A stretch of 64,000 nucleotides of DNA from Meandrina meandrites (taxonomy: Eukaryota; Cnidaria; Anthozoa; Scleractinia; Meandrinidae), in assembly GCA_963693305.1 (NCBI GenBank), contig OY855910.1, forward strand, positions 19,322,362 through 19,386,361, given 5' to 3'. Under the pieces are notes generated by a model. That model had not been told where the DNA came from. It saw only the letters and a list, made by a program, of their open reading frames with translations, and made no database searches. Position 1 is the stretch's first letter. The number at the start of each line of letters is the position of its first letter. Made by a program: the position numbers and the translations under genes. Below are positions 22,501 through 31,700 of this stretch, in pieces.

Positions 22501-25500
22501 GAAATACTGCCAACATTAATGAGTGTTCATCTGGCACCTAGTAGTTACTTACTATTCAATACTTATTTCCTTTATTTAGCTTTTATATATTTTGCTATAG
22601 AATGTTTATGTTAGCTATTAACGTTTTCCATTTATTTATTTATTTATTTATTTTTGCTTTATTGCCAACCACCGTCTTAGTTTTAATCTAATTTAACTTC
22701 GCTCAGCTCGATAAGCTTTTTAGTTTTTCTGAGTGTTGTTACCAATATCCTGTTTTAATTTTTTTTTTTTTGAAGCATTGTATGAAGTCTTTTTCTGGTA
22801 ATAAAGTTGTTGTTGGTTGGCTTTGGAGGTGTGTTGTTGTATATATCAGTACCTACCATCCCATTGGACCCATTTCTTCTGCTCTTGATTTAGCTCTTTT
22901 TGCTTCCTGTAACAGTTCCTCTTGAGCAAGCCTACAAAGTTATATATTACCTGATTAGCTCATTAAAAGTATTAATTTTCAATCCCTTAAATTCATGAAT
23001 TTTGGGTGCCATCATTAATTCATGACCATGAATGCTTTGGGTATTCTAATGACAGGGTGACCGTAAAATGAGACCCAGCTATGAATGACATGCATGACAT
23101 TGATAATAGATTTTAAAAGATAACTCGATGCAGGGGATATGGAGTAACAAACGAAAACAAAATCGCATGTAGACAAATTGTTTGATAACTAGAAAATTCC
23201 ATTTGTCAATGATCGTCCATTTTTAAGCAATGATGTGTATGATGTCATCACTTAAAACAAGCACATTTAAAGAACAAACATCTAATGCCATTTTCCAAGC
23301 AGAAATCAGGTTTTAACTCAACAAGAAATCACCACTTAAAATACAAAGCAAAATATACTGTAGGGCAGTTAGGAAGCACTTAATATACAAAGTATAAACA
23401 AAAAAGACAAATTATGTTTGATTAGTTCTATCAGATTTAGCAAACAGAAATCTACATTCTTTTATTACAAAGCTTAAGGGCCAGTGTATAAATAAAGGTG
23501 TTTGACCTTAGTTGCACGAGCGTTATATTTCTTACATCGACTGTCACACTTCAATATAAATGTAACTTTCATTGAACAACAACAATGGGAAGTCTAAAAA
23601 TATAAAATAAAATAATAGTAATAGCATTGTTCAATAACAGCAAATCTATGAAGAAATTATATCACTTGCATTTTTGTGACTCTTCGTGATTTGAATTTTA
23701 ATCCACAATGCCACTTTGTGCAATCACTAACATCCCTTCTTCTATCAAAAAATGTAACCACTCCCCTGCACCCACACTGTCTCCCATTCTTTTACCAAAG
23801 TCTCTACTGTCTCCTCACTCTTCAGTTGAACAACAAGGGACCCTCTGCTCTTGAGGCAAGTTGATAATGCCTAAATTATTTACAATTTTACCGGACAAGG
23901 GAGAAATAACATTAAATTATAATAATAAGCAGAAAAGATTGCCACTTTTAAATTTTCTGCACGCCGTCATTTTGGATTTTATGGCGTCATTGCATTACTG
24001 CTATTGTTAGGAAGCAGAGGTTCTTTTGTGTGAAACAATTGGGCAACTGGTAGGCTCTTGGCCAATGAAAAGAAAGAGAAAAATGCATCAAATGACCTGC
24101 AAATAACTGCCTACAAATAATGGTCTGCTTGTGCACAATACCGTCCGACAGCGATTTTGCTGCAAATAATATTCTGCTCATGGGAAGTTGTGTCCAATTA
24201 TAAGAAATCAAAGGTCTCCTTGAGACAGTGACTATTTTGCATCAGGTGAGTGCTGAAAAAGGCTTTAGATAGATCACCTTTCAGAACCATGTGCATTCAG
24301 TTTTGTGTTGCAAAAGTTGTTCAGTACAAATTTGTGTTCTTATCTGCATTGCGTTGGTGCTTTTTTAACTGTCCAGGTAAGAGAGATCTAGGACAATCGG
24401 TAAGCATAGTTTCCTCCTTTTATAATTTCGTTTTGTTTTTACTTCGACTGTTATCAGTTGTTTGTATTTTAGTTTGGCATTATCAAACACTGGATTACTG
24501 TAATCATAATAATTCAATCTATTTGACCTTTTCTTGAAAAAGTTCTGGCGTTCTTTCCAGCTCGTAAATAACGAAGTAAAATTGTCTGATATTGTAATGT
24601 CTGATATGCGTTAGCCACGTTTTTGTTATGTAAAGTTTGATATAAGTTGGCAAGTCACCATTTCAATTTGTTACGTAATGTAGTAAAGTCTACAAGAGCG
24701 TGACAAAGCGTGACATATAATTTTAGAACAACATTGATTACACAATAATAACCGGTAATATGATCTTTGTATGACCCTTTGTTTTTGTACGCATGGAACT
24801 ATTTGAGTACGTGTCATAAAATATAGTTCGTGTTTTCCGTCTTAAAATGTGGGAAGGCTAGTTCCTTCTAGCAACAAGTTTTAGTGTAGGATTCTGCTCG
24901 CTTAAACGCCTTGTTCCGCAGGATTTACGTAAGTAATCGCTCGTTTCTGTGAAATTGTGGTTATGTCGTAATTAAGTTGTTTATCCCAAAGGAAACTCCT
25001 TGTATCTTCTGTATTTTCCATCACGTATTAGTTAGCTACCATCATGTATATAAGAACGTTGATTCAAGCAATAAAGTAGATTTAGTTGATTGTACAGCAG
25101 TAGAGTGTGTTTCCCTCCGTGAGTGTGCTTCGATAAGCCAAGAGTTGGCCCAAGCATCAACAACAGTTCGACTCTGATCAACCCTCGGCCGTGTTTTTCA
25201 CTACAGTAATGTTGTTTTACAGGATCTGCATAGTGTTGACAGCTTTTTATTGCAAGCATTTGCCATCAAACTGCAAGTGTTGACCCGTTTGCATTTCCTT
25301 GGAGTGACGTATTCATCACTTGTAGCGAAAAGTATTCCCTTTGGAGTTTTTGAGAACTGACTGATCAATCCATGGAGTAAAATTAGGCCCCTTTCTATAA
25401 TTATACTCCTATTTGCTGTTTTATATCGCTTTCAAAGGTGCTTCTCACGCCTGGATTCAGGCTGGATTTGGCAAAGGACTCGTGTTCATAAAGGTAAATT

Positions 25501-25534
25501 GTCGGGCTTACCTTTCTAACTCTTTGTTATCCAT
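13512..25534 (-). CDS. POLR1D: POLR1D isoform 2-like protein, 4 coding exons
   Basis: The exons on the minus strand are 25534-25512, 22931-22857, 14033-13939 and 13672-13512. Phases fit throughout, all introns are GT-AG, and the CDS is 354 nt (117 residues). It starts MDNKELER, continues with EELLQEAKRAKSRAEEMGPM-GW, then CPLPATNKRFLRNVL, and ends in a Lys/His-rich tail (DKDRHKHHKHKSKHKHS). This follows human POLR1D isoform 2 (122 residues; MEEDQELER start, EELLKEAKRGKTRAE, GPMGW, CPLxxTNKRFL, basic tail), recalled from memory. It is not the polymerase subunit RPAC2 itself: the RPAC2 dimerisation domain, made in human from the same first exon, was not found in the window. Molecular role unknown; the basic tail suggests a nuclear location. 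Intron 2 (8.8 kb) carries nested retrotransposons and intron 1 a possible solo LTR. Divergent neighbour: NUP54. Confidence 0.85.
14410..15591 (+). pseudogene. LINE ORF2, 5' part: endonuclease end and RT start
   Basis: The frame is open from about 14350, without a native start codon because the element is 5'-truncated. In order it holds the GDFNIN motif of APE endonuclease, the TDHLP motif, a long linker rich in Lys/Tyr, then the RT N-terminal motifs (TKACGPFSIP, VPIHKKG, NYRPISLL). It stops reading as LINE at the gypsy insertion point (15591/15592). Beyond that the frame runs about 18 codons into the LTR before a stop. The missing remainder resumes at 21268. Confidence 0.8.
15592..15740 (-). 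repeat. 3' LTR of gypsy element (149 bp)
   Basis: Begins TGT and ends ACA on the plus strand, with no difference seen from 21115-21263. Very short for a gypsy LTR. It contains an 'aaataaa' tract in plus orientation and no clear TATA box on the coding strand. Confidence 0.95.
15741..15753 (-). other. Polypurine tract
   Basis: On the minus strand AAGGGGGGGATGG immediately precedes the 3' LTR. It is the expected plus-strand primer for reverse transcription. Confidence 0.8.
15814..19863 (-). CDS. pol: Gypsy Pol polyprotein (protease, RT, RNase H, integrase)
   Basis: 1349 residues, one open frame. Aspartic protease DTG at 56-58; reverse transcriptase at about 360-560 with YLDD at 503-506; RNase H at about 640-765 with acidic residues D650, E693, D718 and D761. 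The integrase zinc finger has H932, H939, C966 and C969. The integrase core triad is D1001, D1061 and E1097 with the classic 35-residue gap, followed by a GPY motif at about 1239. The basic C-terminal tail has no chromodomain. Pol overlaps the end of gag by 64 nt in the -1 frame, so expression through -1 frameshifting or another recoding route is likely. The ATG at 19863 may be only the first Met of the pol frame. No disabling change seen. Confidence 0.95.
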   Translation of the reverse strand: MSGKRDTVEFKGQSPTDQSTLRPTLPSIKTDAVGADKDGLYVNGFVNGVPVKFLVDTGANITILKSQTWEAISCHPESTPRQLQNVLDTMKLADGRSSSFLGRGNMTLRLGDREFDCTMWVAEIEPEGILGLDFLRRYDCQLVLKDGCYELQFDDGSDAKQGQPLSPSCFRVSIDRTTVVPPWSEAFVAGKIVGPCAPTLGLLEPTARLMEVNHLMLARSLVDGASDIIPLRVLNPTDYPRTLYKDTVAAMCEPVELVEPSHIGQNSVALCQVREEGGSTIAAVEPDSGRPSVPGHLLDLFERSSNLLNPDERSQLAELLTEFADVFAVSSDDLGHTSLVTHTINTGSSQPIRQPARRLPLHKRAEADTLIKEMLQKKVIEPSSSPWVSPIVLVKKKDGSTRFCVDYRKLNDVTVKDSYPLPRIDDCLDALAGCKWFSTLDLCSGYWQVAMAEADKPKTAFTTGNGLYQFTVMSFGLCNAPATFERLMEKVLSGLPWEVCLIYLDDIIVHGREFGEAIQRLRTVLQRLRDAGLKLSPKKCILLQRSVPFLGHVVSDHGVSTDPKKIEAVRTWPYPRTAKDVKSFLGLCSYYRRFVRGFADIARPLYKLTEEQREFRWTRECEDAFCQLKSLLTTAPILAFPTLDGLFILDTDASNTGLGAVLSQIQGEEEKVIAFHSKSLNKSERNYCVTRKELLAVIVAVKTYHHYLCGRQFLVRTDHGALKWLLKFKNPEGQLARWLELLGTYDFKIEHRSGIHHGNADALSRRPCGDCRYCDRVEQKGDTTSVADSGSADVVPCRAPQALDKPAEGGSLTSPQPDPKPPPESQQFQSEISVSKKAFVVTGSKSDLRASQVADDDLGKIIAWKESCPSRPAWKDVSTENKSIKTYWSQWDRLSLRNGVLCRRWESEAGDEVRWQLVMPSSLRNDVLQELHTEETAGHLGVNKTLGRVKERFYWPGCTKDVKDWCRSCDLCASRERPTRTPRAPLKTYNVGAPLERVALDILGPLPESDRGNKYILVIGDYFSKWTEAFAIPNQEATTVARVLVEEFVARFGIPRQIHSDQGRNFESKVFQEMCEALGMDKTRTTPLHPQSDGMIERFNRTIEGMLSKFVAENQRDWDSHLPVLMMAYRSAVHETTSFTPCELMFGRQIDLPIDLQFGRPEQESGDQGKTEYVHRLQARLERIHAFAREHLKLGSERNKRYYDHKASHRGFERGAPVWLHNPRRKKGRTPKLQRPWEGPYLVISRLDDLIYRIQKGARSKPTVVHVDRLKKYQGHSFVNWLTEGQTGKDGASTAGEASKSGQPTKQQNFKPTPAAKGFEKAPAIAETAQKRPRRTPRRPAWAADYQMD
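19800..21077 (-). CDS. gag: Gypsy Gag protein with CCHC zinc knuckle
   Basis: 425 residues from the ATG at 21077, which lies 38 nt inside the 5' LTR boundary. The frame stays open upstream to 21158 within the LTR, but that start is less likely because it includes the primer site. A retrotransposon-gag-type helical core (about residues 150-310, with a PWEDYKAQFE-like motif) is followed by a C-x2-C-x4-H-x4-C knuckle at about 370-383. This is the virion-like particle and RNA-binding component of the element. No protease or pol domain is in this frame. Confidence 0.92.
   Translation of the reverse strand: MAHYNDGEVNFGPLIDLNSEDLAPTEKDATTMAKSPVPVGSSTPHTERHSNDETVDQVLKAITAISIGIEKQNSALEDRFGELSKRLDALETKQRDSRVTLGTSPRDSGLDLFSNHEEVRFSELPAPLSPSPCHQLPQQKEKPRVRPSPYNGSTPWEDYKAQFELVAEINGWDGRTKAAYLAVSLSGPAQAVLGDLDKTQRTRYADLVAALNSRFGTSNRTEMFRVSLRSRTRKPQETLPELAQAIRRLTRQAYPDAPISLRESIAKDQFIEALTDPELRWKVHQAKAATLTEALDAAVEVEAFFSAEKQRGGTKILQAVTTQSPTPADSTLKQELHELKTLVQGLVQQPRGISDLSQRSWQRTWTSPECWACGAQGHIQRYCPKRLGDGLRTPSGRLASQQPQECPGNETLSSSRARARQTNQR
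21100..21113 (-). other. Primer binding site, tRNA-Leu type
   Basis: One base inside the 5' LTR, the minus strand reads TGGTGGCAGCGGTG. This is complementary to the 3' end (...CACCGCTGCCA plus CCA) of animal tRNA-Leu(AAG) as I recall it: 14 matching positions. Confidence 0.75.
21115..21263 (-). repeat. 5' LTR of gypsy element (149 bp)
   Basis: Identical to 15592-15740 by eye over the whole length. On the coding strand it starts TGT and ends ACA. Confidence 0.95.
21268..22519 (+). pseudogene. LINE ORF2, 3' part: RT palm and C-terminal domain
   Basis: Continues the reading frame of 14410-15591 exactly when the gypsy element and one ATAG copy are left out. It carries NQFGFRSQHSTTQAL, IFLDLCKAFDTVNH, GVPQGSVLGPLLFLLYIND and the catalytic FADD (about 21677). 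It ends with the LINE C-terminal domain (about 22060-22519) at a TAA. No other stop or shift was seen, so the LINE itself was young when hit. It is disrupted and 5'-truncated, so not functional in place. Confidence 0.85.
22932..24597. other. Intron 1 of POLR1D-like gene, left part
   Basis: AT-rich intron sequence with no recognised element. RPAC2-type exons were looked for by eye on the minus strand and not found. Confidence 0.4.
24598..25205 (+). mobile_element. Possible solo LTR, 608 bp
   Basis: Bounded by TGT (24598) and ACA (25205), with GTAA directly outside both ends (24594-24597, 25206-25209) as a candidate 4-bp target duplication. Near its 3' third it has a TATATAAG box (25047-25054) and AATAAA (25070-25075), the usual LTR promoter and poly(A) arrangement. 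No internal retroelement sequence is present. It lies in intron 1 of the POLR1D-like gene on the opposite strand. The call rests on structure alone. Confidence 0.45.
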
Positions 25535-25798
25535 GGCTTGAGAAGCTAAAATTCTCTCTGAACAGAAGAGCACACTCAAATGTTGCCATAAAATAAAACG
25601 GGAATAAAATATTCTAGGAACATTTATACATAGGCCAAAATAACAGACCGAGATTCAGCTACAGTTCAGCTGAACTTACATGAAGACCTTACTTGACGGC
25701 TGCTGTATGCTTGCAGGCGCGTTAAATCTTAGCGCGCAGAACGAGCGTAGAACGCCTTGTCGTTTCTCGTTTCTGTTTGCTACCATATCATACATGTG
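25535..25798. promoter_or_regulatory. Shared divergent promoter region, POLR1D-like / NUP54
   Basis: Only 264 bp separate the two start codons (minus-strand ATG at 25534, plus-strand ATG at 25799). The segment is locally richer in CpG near the NUP54 start (GCGCG at about 25711-25738) and has no clear TATA box on either strand. Both 5' UTRs and the promoter must fit here unless upstream non-coding exons exist. This fits a bidirectional housekeeping promoter. Confidence 0.65.
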
Positions 25799-28700
25799 AT
25801 GTCGTTGTTCGGTGCTTCTAGTCAACCTTCAGCTGGTGGAGCATTTACTTTTGGAACTCCATCAAGCACAGGTACAGCGTTTGGTGCTTTTGGAGCGAGC
25901 CAGGTGGGAAATACATCCAATAAGTTATTTGGTACATCGAGTTTTGGCACCGGCTTTGGAGCAGCAGCTACTACAGCAAGTGGATCAGTGTTTGGCTTTG
26001 GAGCTAAGACTACTGCGTCTTCCTCTTTTGGTATGCGTATAAATAACACTTACGTGCTTGCTTATTAGTTTACTCAATCCAATATTATATCTATTCTGAA
26101 TTAATTACAAAAAGAATGATTAAAAAGTTCTGTGTTTGGTTCAATTATACCTGTTGCCTCCCCCCCCCCCCCCCCCCCCCCCAATCTGAGGATTTTTTTT
26201 TTTCTTGGTGGTCCATTTCCCACCCCCAGGTACACAGGACCAATGCATAAATAAATGTGATGGAGATGAAATTAAATGTTGGAAACATTGGTAAATGTGA
26301 AGCTGATTGAAATGATGATATCAGTAAAAAAAAAAACATTTGTTTGATATGTACCACAGTGTGAGAAAATGAACAAGCAAACAATCAATTGTACATGTAC
26401 AAGATAATGATCTCACTGTGCCAAGATTCATTTTGTGTACATCGAACCCAAAATGAGTGCCAAGTGAGAACATATATGCTAAGTAAAATTATGCAGCCTG
26501 TTTTCGGCTGTCTTTTAAAAATGTCTAGCGATTCTGCATCCCTAGGATAAATGCCAAGTTAGATTGTAAACCTAGTAAAATGCAGCCTGGTTCAGGTCCC
26601 TGTACAGTAAGATTTTTTTAAGAGAAAAAAGAAAGAAAATAAAAAAAATATATAAAAAGAAATGAGTTTTTTTTACCTGTGGATGACCCACTTAAAAAAT
26701 ATGATGCATTACCACTACGCCACCTAGTTTTGTCAGGTTTATTTTGTGACTATCGACCCTATTGACTTCATTCGTTGCTGTAGTTTTAAAATGCTGCACA
26801 TATTTCAAATCTGTGCAAAACGTGATGCAACATAGTCACAGTCTTGAAGAGACCTTGATTAGTCACCACACATGAATTTGCGTGTCGTGGGCTAGCTAGT
26901 TGAAGGGACCTATAAATTGAAAGTGCTTTGCTTGAGTGATAACTTCTGTCACAAATACGAAACTTGAATGGAAGAATAAATGTTAAGAGGTAGACATCAT
27001 TAAGTTGGTGAGAAGCGGCAGGTGGCCTGAGTCCCTTAAGTTTTGCTTTCAATATGTTCAAATGTATCAACCTGATTAAAGTTATTGGTGGTGAATTAAC
27101 AGGGAAAGAAATTAATATGTCATAAAACTATCTATTATATCAGGTTTCAGCTAATAATTTATATTTGTTGGATTTGGGAGAAAACATGCATTTTCAGGGT
27201 TTGAGTGAAATTATTTCATTTTAATACAACATGATTGACAATTATCTTCATCTAAAATTAAAATACACAGCTGTAAAATAACTAAAAATAGACAGATAGT
27301 TAAGTTTCAAAATTATTTTCTCCTGAGAGACTTTTGTCATGTTTTGTTTTTCAATAATTGTGTTCAACATTTGTAACTGCAGTACATTCTTATTTATTTC
27401 TCAAGAGATCAGTCAAGGGACAAGCTCATTAGTTTCTCTGCTCAAAACATGAAGCTTGAAATTTTCAGCTCAAGACATCAATTCTTGAAATTTTTGAGAA
27501 TTGAGTTTTGAGATGCGAGGATTATGACGTGAGGGACTGTTAACCTACTTTTGATTGTACTGCAGGTACACTCTGATTGTTTATTAATGCATGTTTGCTC
27601 GACAGGTTTTGGAACAGCAATTTCCAGTGCTGCTCCATCTCTTGGAGGAACTCTCACTACTGGTTTTGGAGCAACCCAAGGGCTTGGTAGTTCTACCTTT
27701 GGTCAGCAACCCATTACAGGTACAATTATTTTTAGGGAGTCCAAGAATCAACATGAACAAGATTAACTGCTTAACCCTTTAACCGGCAATCGTACAAATA
27801 TGTACGAAAAGCACCAGCAATGCTTTTAAAATTTGCAGCTTTCACAGATCTGGAGATATGATAGTAATAATCTCTTGTTACGACAAAGTGATAAATTTTG
27901 AAGCGTTTAAAGCCAATTAACTGGCTACAGCTCTGGCTTTTCGTTTCATATGGCTATTTGTTCTGCAGGAAATCCAAACATGCTCATTTTCTACTTCATT
28001 CGAAAACGACAAAAAACACACATCTTTGCCTTCAAATTTTTTAATAAAAAAACAATTCTAAATCTAAAATGTTGCATTTACAGCAGACGTCAAGCCTTCT
28101 ACTTTTCGTTCAGTAAGAAAATTTGCCATCAAACCTTCAATGGACTGAACAATTACCATTCGATTGGAGCTATGCTTGCCAACCCCCAGATTCTCCTATA
28201 CCTGACCGAAAGAAATGCTTGGGAAATTAGACACTTCAGCGGCATGCAACACAACCTACCTCCATTTCATGTGTTTTTTATAAGTGTCGAGCCAAACAAT
28301 TCTACCAGCAAAATATTGCACCGATTGCATTCTTTAGAAGTCAAATCTCGTCCAAATTGCCTTGGTAGGTCTTGGAATCCAGCCACAGAATGGCCAGAGA
28401 GACAACTTCACTCATGAACAACCATGTTTCCATACATATAGTTTTGGCGTTCCAATCACCGTCAAATCATCTCTCACTCCTGGTTTCTTTCAGAAGTTTG
28501 CCTCTACCCACCATCAAGCTTCATGATGCCAGCCTGGGGGCTTCTGCAGTGGAAAATGGCTCTAAAAACACTTATAAACCGAAAACTTACCAGATTTGAG
28601 CCGAACTGCTCGGCTTATTGAGCAAGCAACAGCCGAATGCTGACGTCACAATGAAAATTTGAGCCCTCGGTGTTACTAAACAGCGCATAGTTTCAATTAA

Positions 28701-31700
28701 ACTTCTTATATGCGATCACGAAATTGTAGAGACTGCCTATGCTCAGAAAAACTCTTAAAAAACACAAATAAATCTGCCGGTTAAAGGGTTAAAGTGCCCC
28801 TGAGATCAAATTTTTTATTTTCATTTTTTTTTTACATTTTCGTGTACTATTAGATTTTCTTAGTCATCTCGCCAAATTTCAATCCATTACGAACATCAGA
28901 AGTCATTTTATTTTAACATTTATTTCCGTGAATTTATGGCCACCATTAATCAACCTTGTTCCAAGGCTTGGTTATGAATAGGAGATACTGACATCAAAGG
29001 CTCAAAAATGCCTCGCTGGTTGAAATTATTATAAGAATTAGTATTGAAAATCATGCGAAATGCAACAAAACTTTTGGACTTGTTCCTCATGCAATTTTTC
29101 ATGGATTGTTCTTTTTATTAATATATAAAATTTAGTGGTATACCGAGTAGTAGGAAATTGAAAAACGTTACCCATTGTTATCCACTCATGTGTGATATCA
29201 ATTGTACATGTAGTGATTTTCTACCACTTAGTATACAACTAATAAAAGTTTATATCATAAACTGTTTTTTTTGTGGTCGAAATCCTGATGAACAACTTCA
29301 GTTTATATAATAAAATACTGTTATTGACTTACCATATTTTCAAAATTGGCATTGTGGACCCGGCATTTATTTGAAGCCGGTGTTTACTTGGGGCCCGGCG
29401 TTTATTAATGAAGTGCAATTTTCTGTCATTTTTTTAAAATTGATGATTTATCACCCATCCTCTGAGACCTACATGTAGGGCAATTTGTCAATGCGGAATG
29501 AGTTTTCCCTTCATACCAGCTTGGCAAACTATCCCTGAGTCTGTGCGTCATCAGAAATGAGACCTAATGACAACACAAACACGAAAATGTTATGCTCTTT
29601 TTTAGTTGTACAGCTTCTGTTCTTGTTCTGTTAAGCTGGATGTTCCTTTTGAACGTTTATTAAGATTATCAAGATACCATAGCGTACTAGCGCTATTTGA
29701 AATAGGAAAAGTCAACTTGTTGGTTTGAACGCAAATAAATGCCCAGGCCTCGATTAAACGCCTTCGGCGTTTATTTAAAAAACAACCGTTTTGACACAGC
29801 GTTTATATGAAGCCAGCCTAAAAATCAGGGTCTGGTGTTTACTATCAAACTCAGAAAACCGTGAACACCTGAAATATTTCAGGAATGTTGATTGTCTAGT
29901 GCCCAGTCAAAATAAAGTTCAGGACACGCAAGCAAACCTCAAAACCAGAAACTAATAACGGTTGCTGTTTGCGGTTTAGTTTTCTCTCGCCTGATTGGCT
30001 TTTTCCTTGCAACACAATAACATTCCATTAATATTTCTGGTGTTCACGGTTTTCTGAGTTTCACAGTAATTGCCAAAATATGGTATGTTTCTCTAAATTT
30101 CATTACTGTTTTCCTGTGATTTCACATTTTATTTCTGAAAATTTGCAACAGAATTGTTTTCTCTTCAATTTTGCTAGACCTTAAAAATTATTAATTTAAT
30201 TTCATTTGAAAGCCCAATTTACATTAAGCTACCAAGGGTAAGAATAAAGTAATTTACTCTTAGTTTAAAACTCTTATGTTTTGTTACTAGGTGTGTTTTC
30301 ACAGCAGAGAACACAGACAGCAGCAGCAGCAGGCCAACAGGTTGCACCCTTAACGCTGTTGACTGCCGCTTTATCTCAGCCTCAGATACATGGTGATGAG
30401 AGAGATGGCATTATTGCTAAGTTGAATCAATTGCAGGCATACTGGGGAACTGGCAAAGGCTTCTACAACCAGCAAGCAGCAGTCGATTTTACACCACAAA
30501 ATCCATTCTGTCGTTTCAAAGTAAGTTGTGTACATGTCAGAGGGAACTAGTCAAGAATTATGACAAAATAACAAACAAACGAAATAACATGTTGTGCACT
30601 ACATAGCCAACACAGTCTGAGGAATGTTTTTATCAGCTGTGCATCCTAACACCACAAATGCATCTTATTTACAAATTAAGGTGGCTTGACTGGGTTTTTT
30701 AGGGGCAACACCGCTCAAGTTTGAGAACTAACCAGACTGTCATTAACAATGCCATCGAAAAACGATCACCACAGCTGAATTAGGTAAAGATGAAAATTTG
30801 TTATGACCAGTGTTATTTTGACATCGGAGTTGTCATAGCAACGTAATGATGTCATCACGTTTATCAATTTCATTCGTATTGCTCGGCACCAGGAGATTTT
30901 TTCGGAAATCGCTCAAGGGAGCATGTACCTCCTATACCTGCCTCAATGTTGGCAAAGTTTGAACAAATTCTGTGAGAGCGTTATCGAAATTTTTGGGGAT
31001 GAAGTTTCGAGGGTCATAAATACAGCAAAAAACATACTATTGAGATAATAGGGTAATATCTGAAAAAAAACCCGCGCTTTGGGGATGCAGTTTCATCTCA
31101 TAGTAGTTTGATGCCATTTAAAGTTGTGTATACAAAATTATGGGGATCGCCACGACCGATTGCGAAAAAAACGGATTTGATGAGCATGCATTCAGCTGCT
31201 CTTGTTGCCACTTTTGTAAATAATTTGGTCTACACCTACAAATGTGATAATTATTTGGAAACCGCTCGATGAATTTTTTTAAAAACTTGTCAATCTCGAG
31301 GTTTGTCATCAGTTTATATGGCCTGCAAGTTTCAAGGTCATTGAAAACATTTAAGACAATAAAATCGGGGCTCCAATGTACTACTTTTCTCTCGCAGATT
31401 TTGTGTTTACAAGTGAGTGTCCTCATTATTCACGTGTATTGTTTTTTACTTTCATGTCCACGTGCACAACTCAGCAAAAAATTCATTTGCATTAAACAGA
31501 ACGCTCAATTGCTTTCTAAAAATGTTCGGGAAACATCCTTATATGACTTGAAAACTGTAATAATATTTGTTACGCCATTAGACTGTAATACAGCAATGCC
31601 GAGGGTCTCTTTCTCCAGGAAACGAAAAGCTATTTTTGTGTAGAACAACAGATCAGGAAAAAGGTCTAGACTCACTGATAAAATGCAAATGAATTTTTTG

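Larger units (their letters stand above)
14340..22820 (+). mobile_element. Non-LTR retrotransposon (jockey-clade, CR1/L2-like), interrupted
   Basis: A 5'-truncated LINE lies in sense orientation on the plus strand, within intron 2 of the POLR1D-like gene and antisense to it. It retains the C-terminal part of the endonuclease (GDFNIN near 14411, TDHLP near 14617), the reverse transcriptase and a short C-terminal domain. An AT-rich 3' UTR follows with a (TTTA)n tract near 22635 and an end around 22800-22820 (AATAAAGTTGTTGTTGGTTGG). The gypsy element at 15592-21263 splits it. The 5' boundary is approximate: coding similarity fades upstream of about 14345. Confidence 0.85.

Noticed and set aside
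22932..25511. RPAC2 exons expected if the human shared-first-exon layout held
   Set aside because: Searched by eye for the EDHTLGN-type motif on the minus strand here and downstream of 13512; none found.
27950..28417. 155-residue open frame, plus strand
   Set aside because: It lies wholly inside the TTAA-flanked MITE at 27775-28788, has no transposase motif and a Phe/Lys-rich chance composition.
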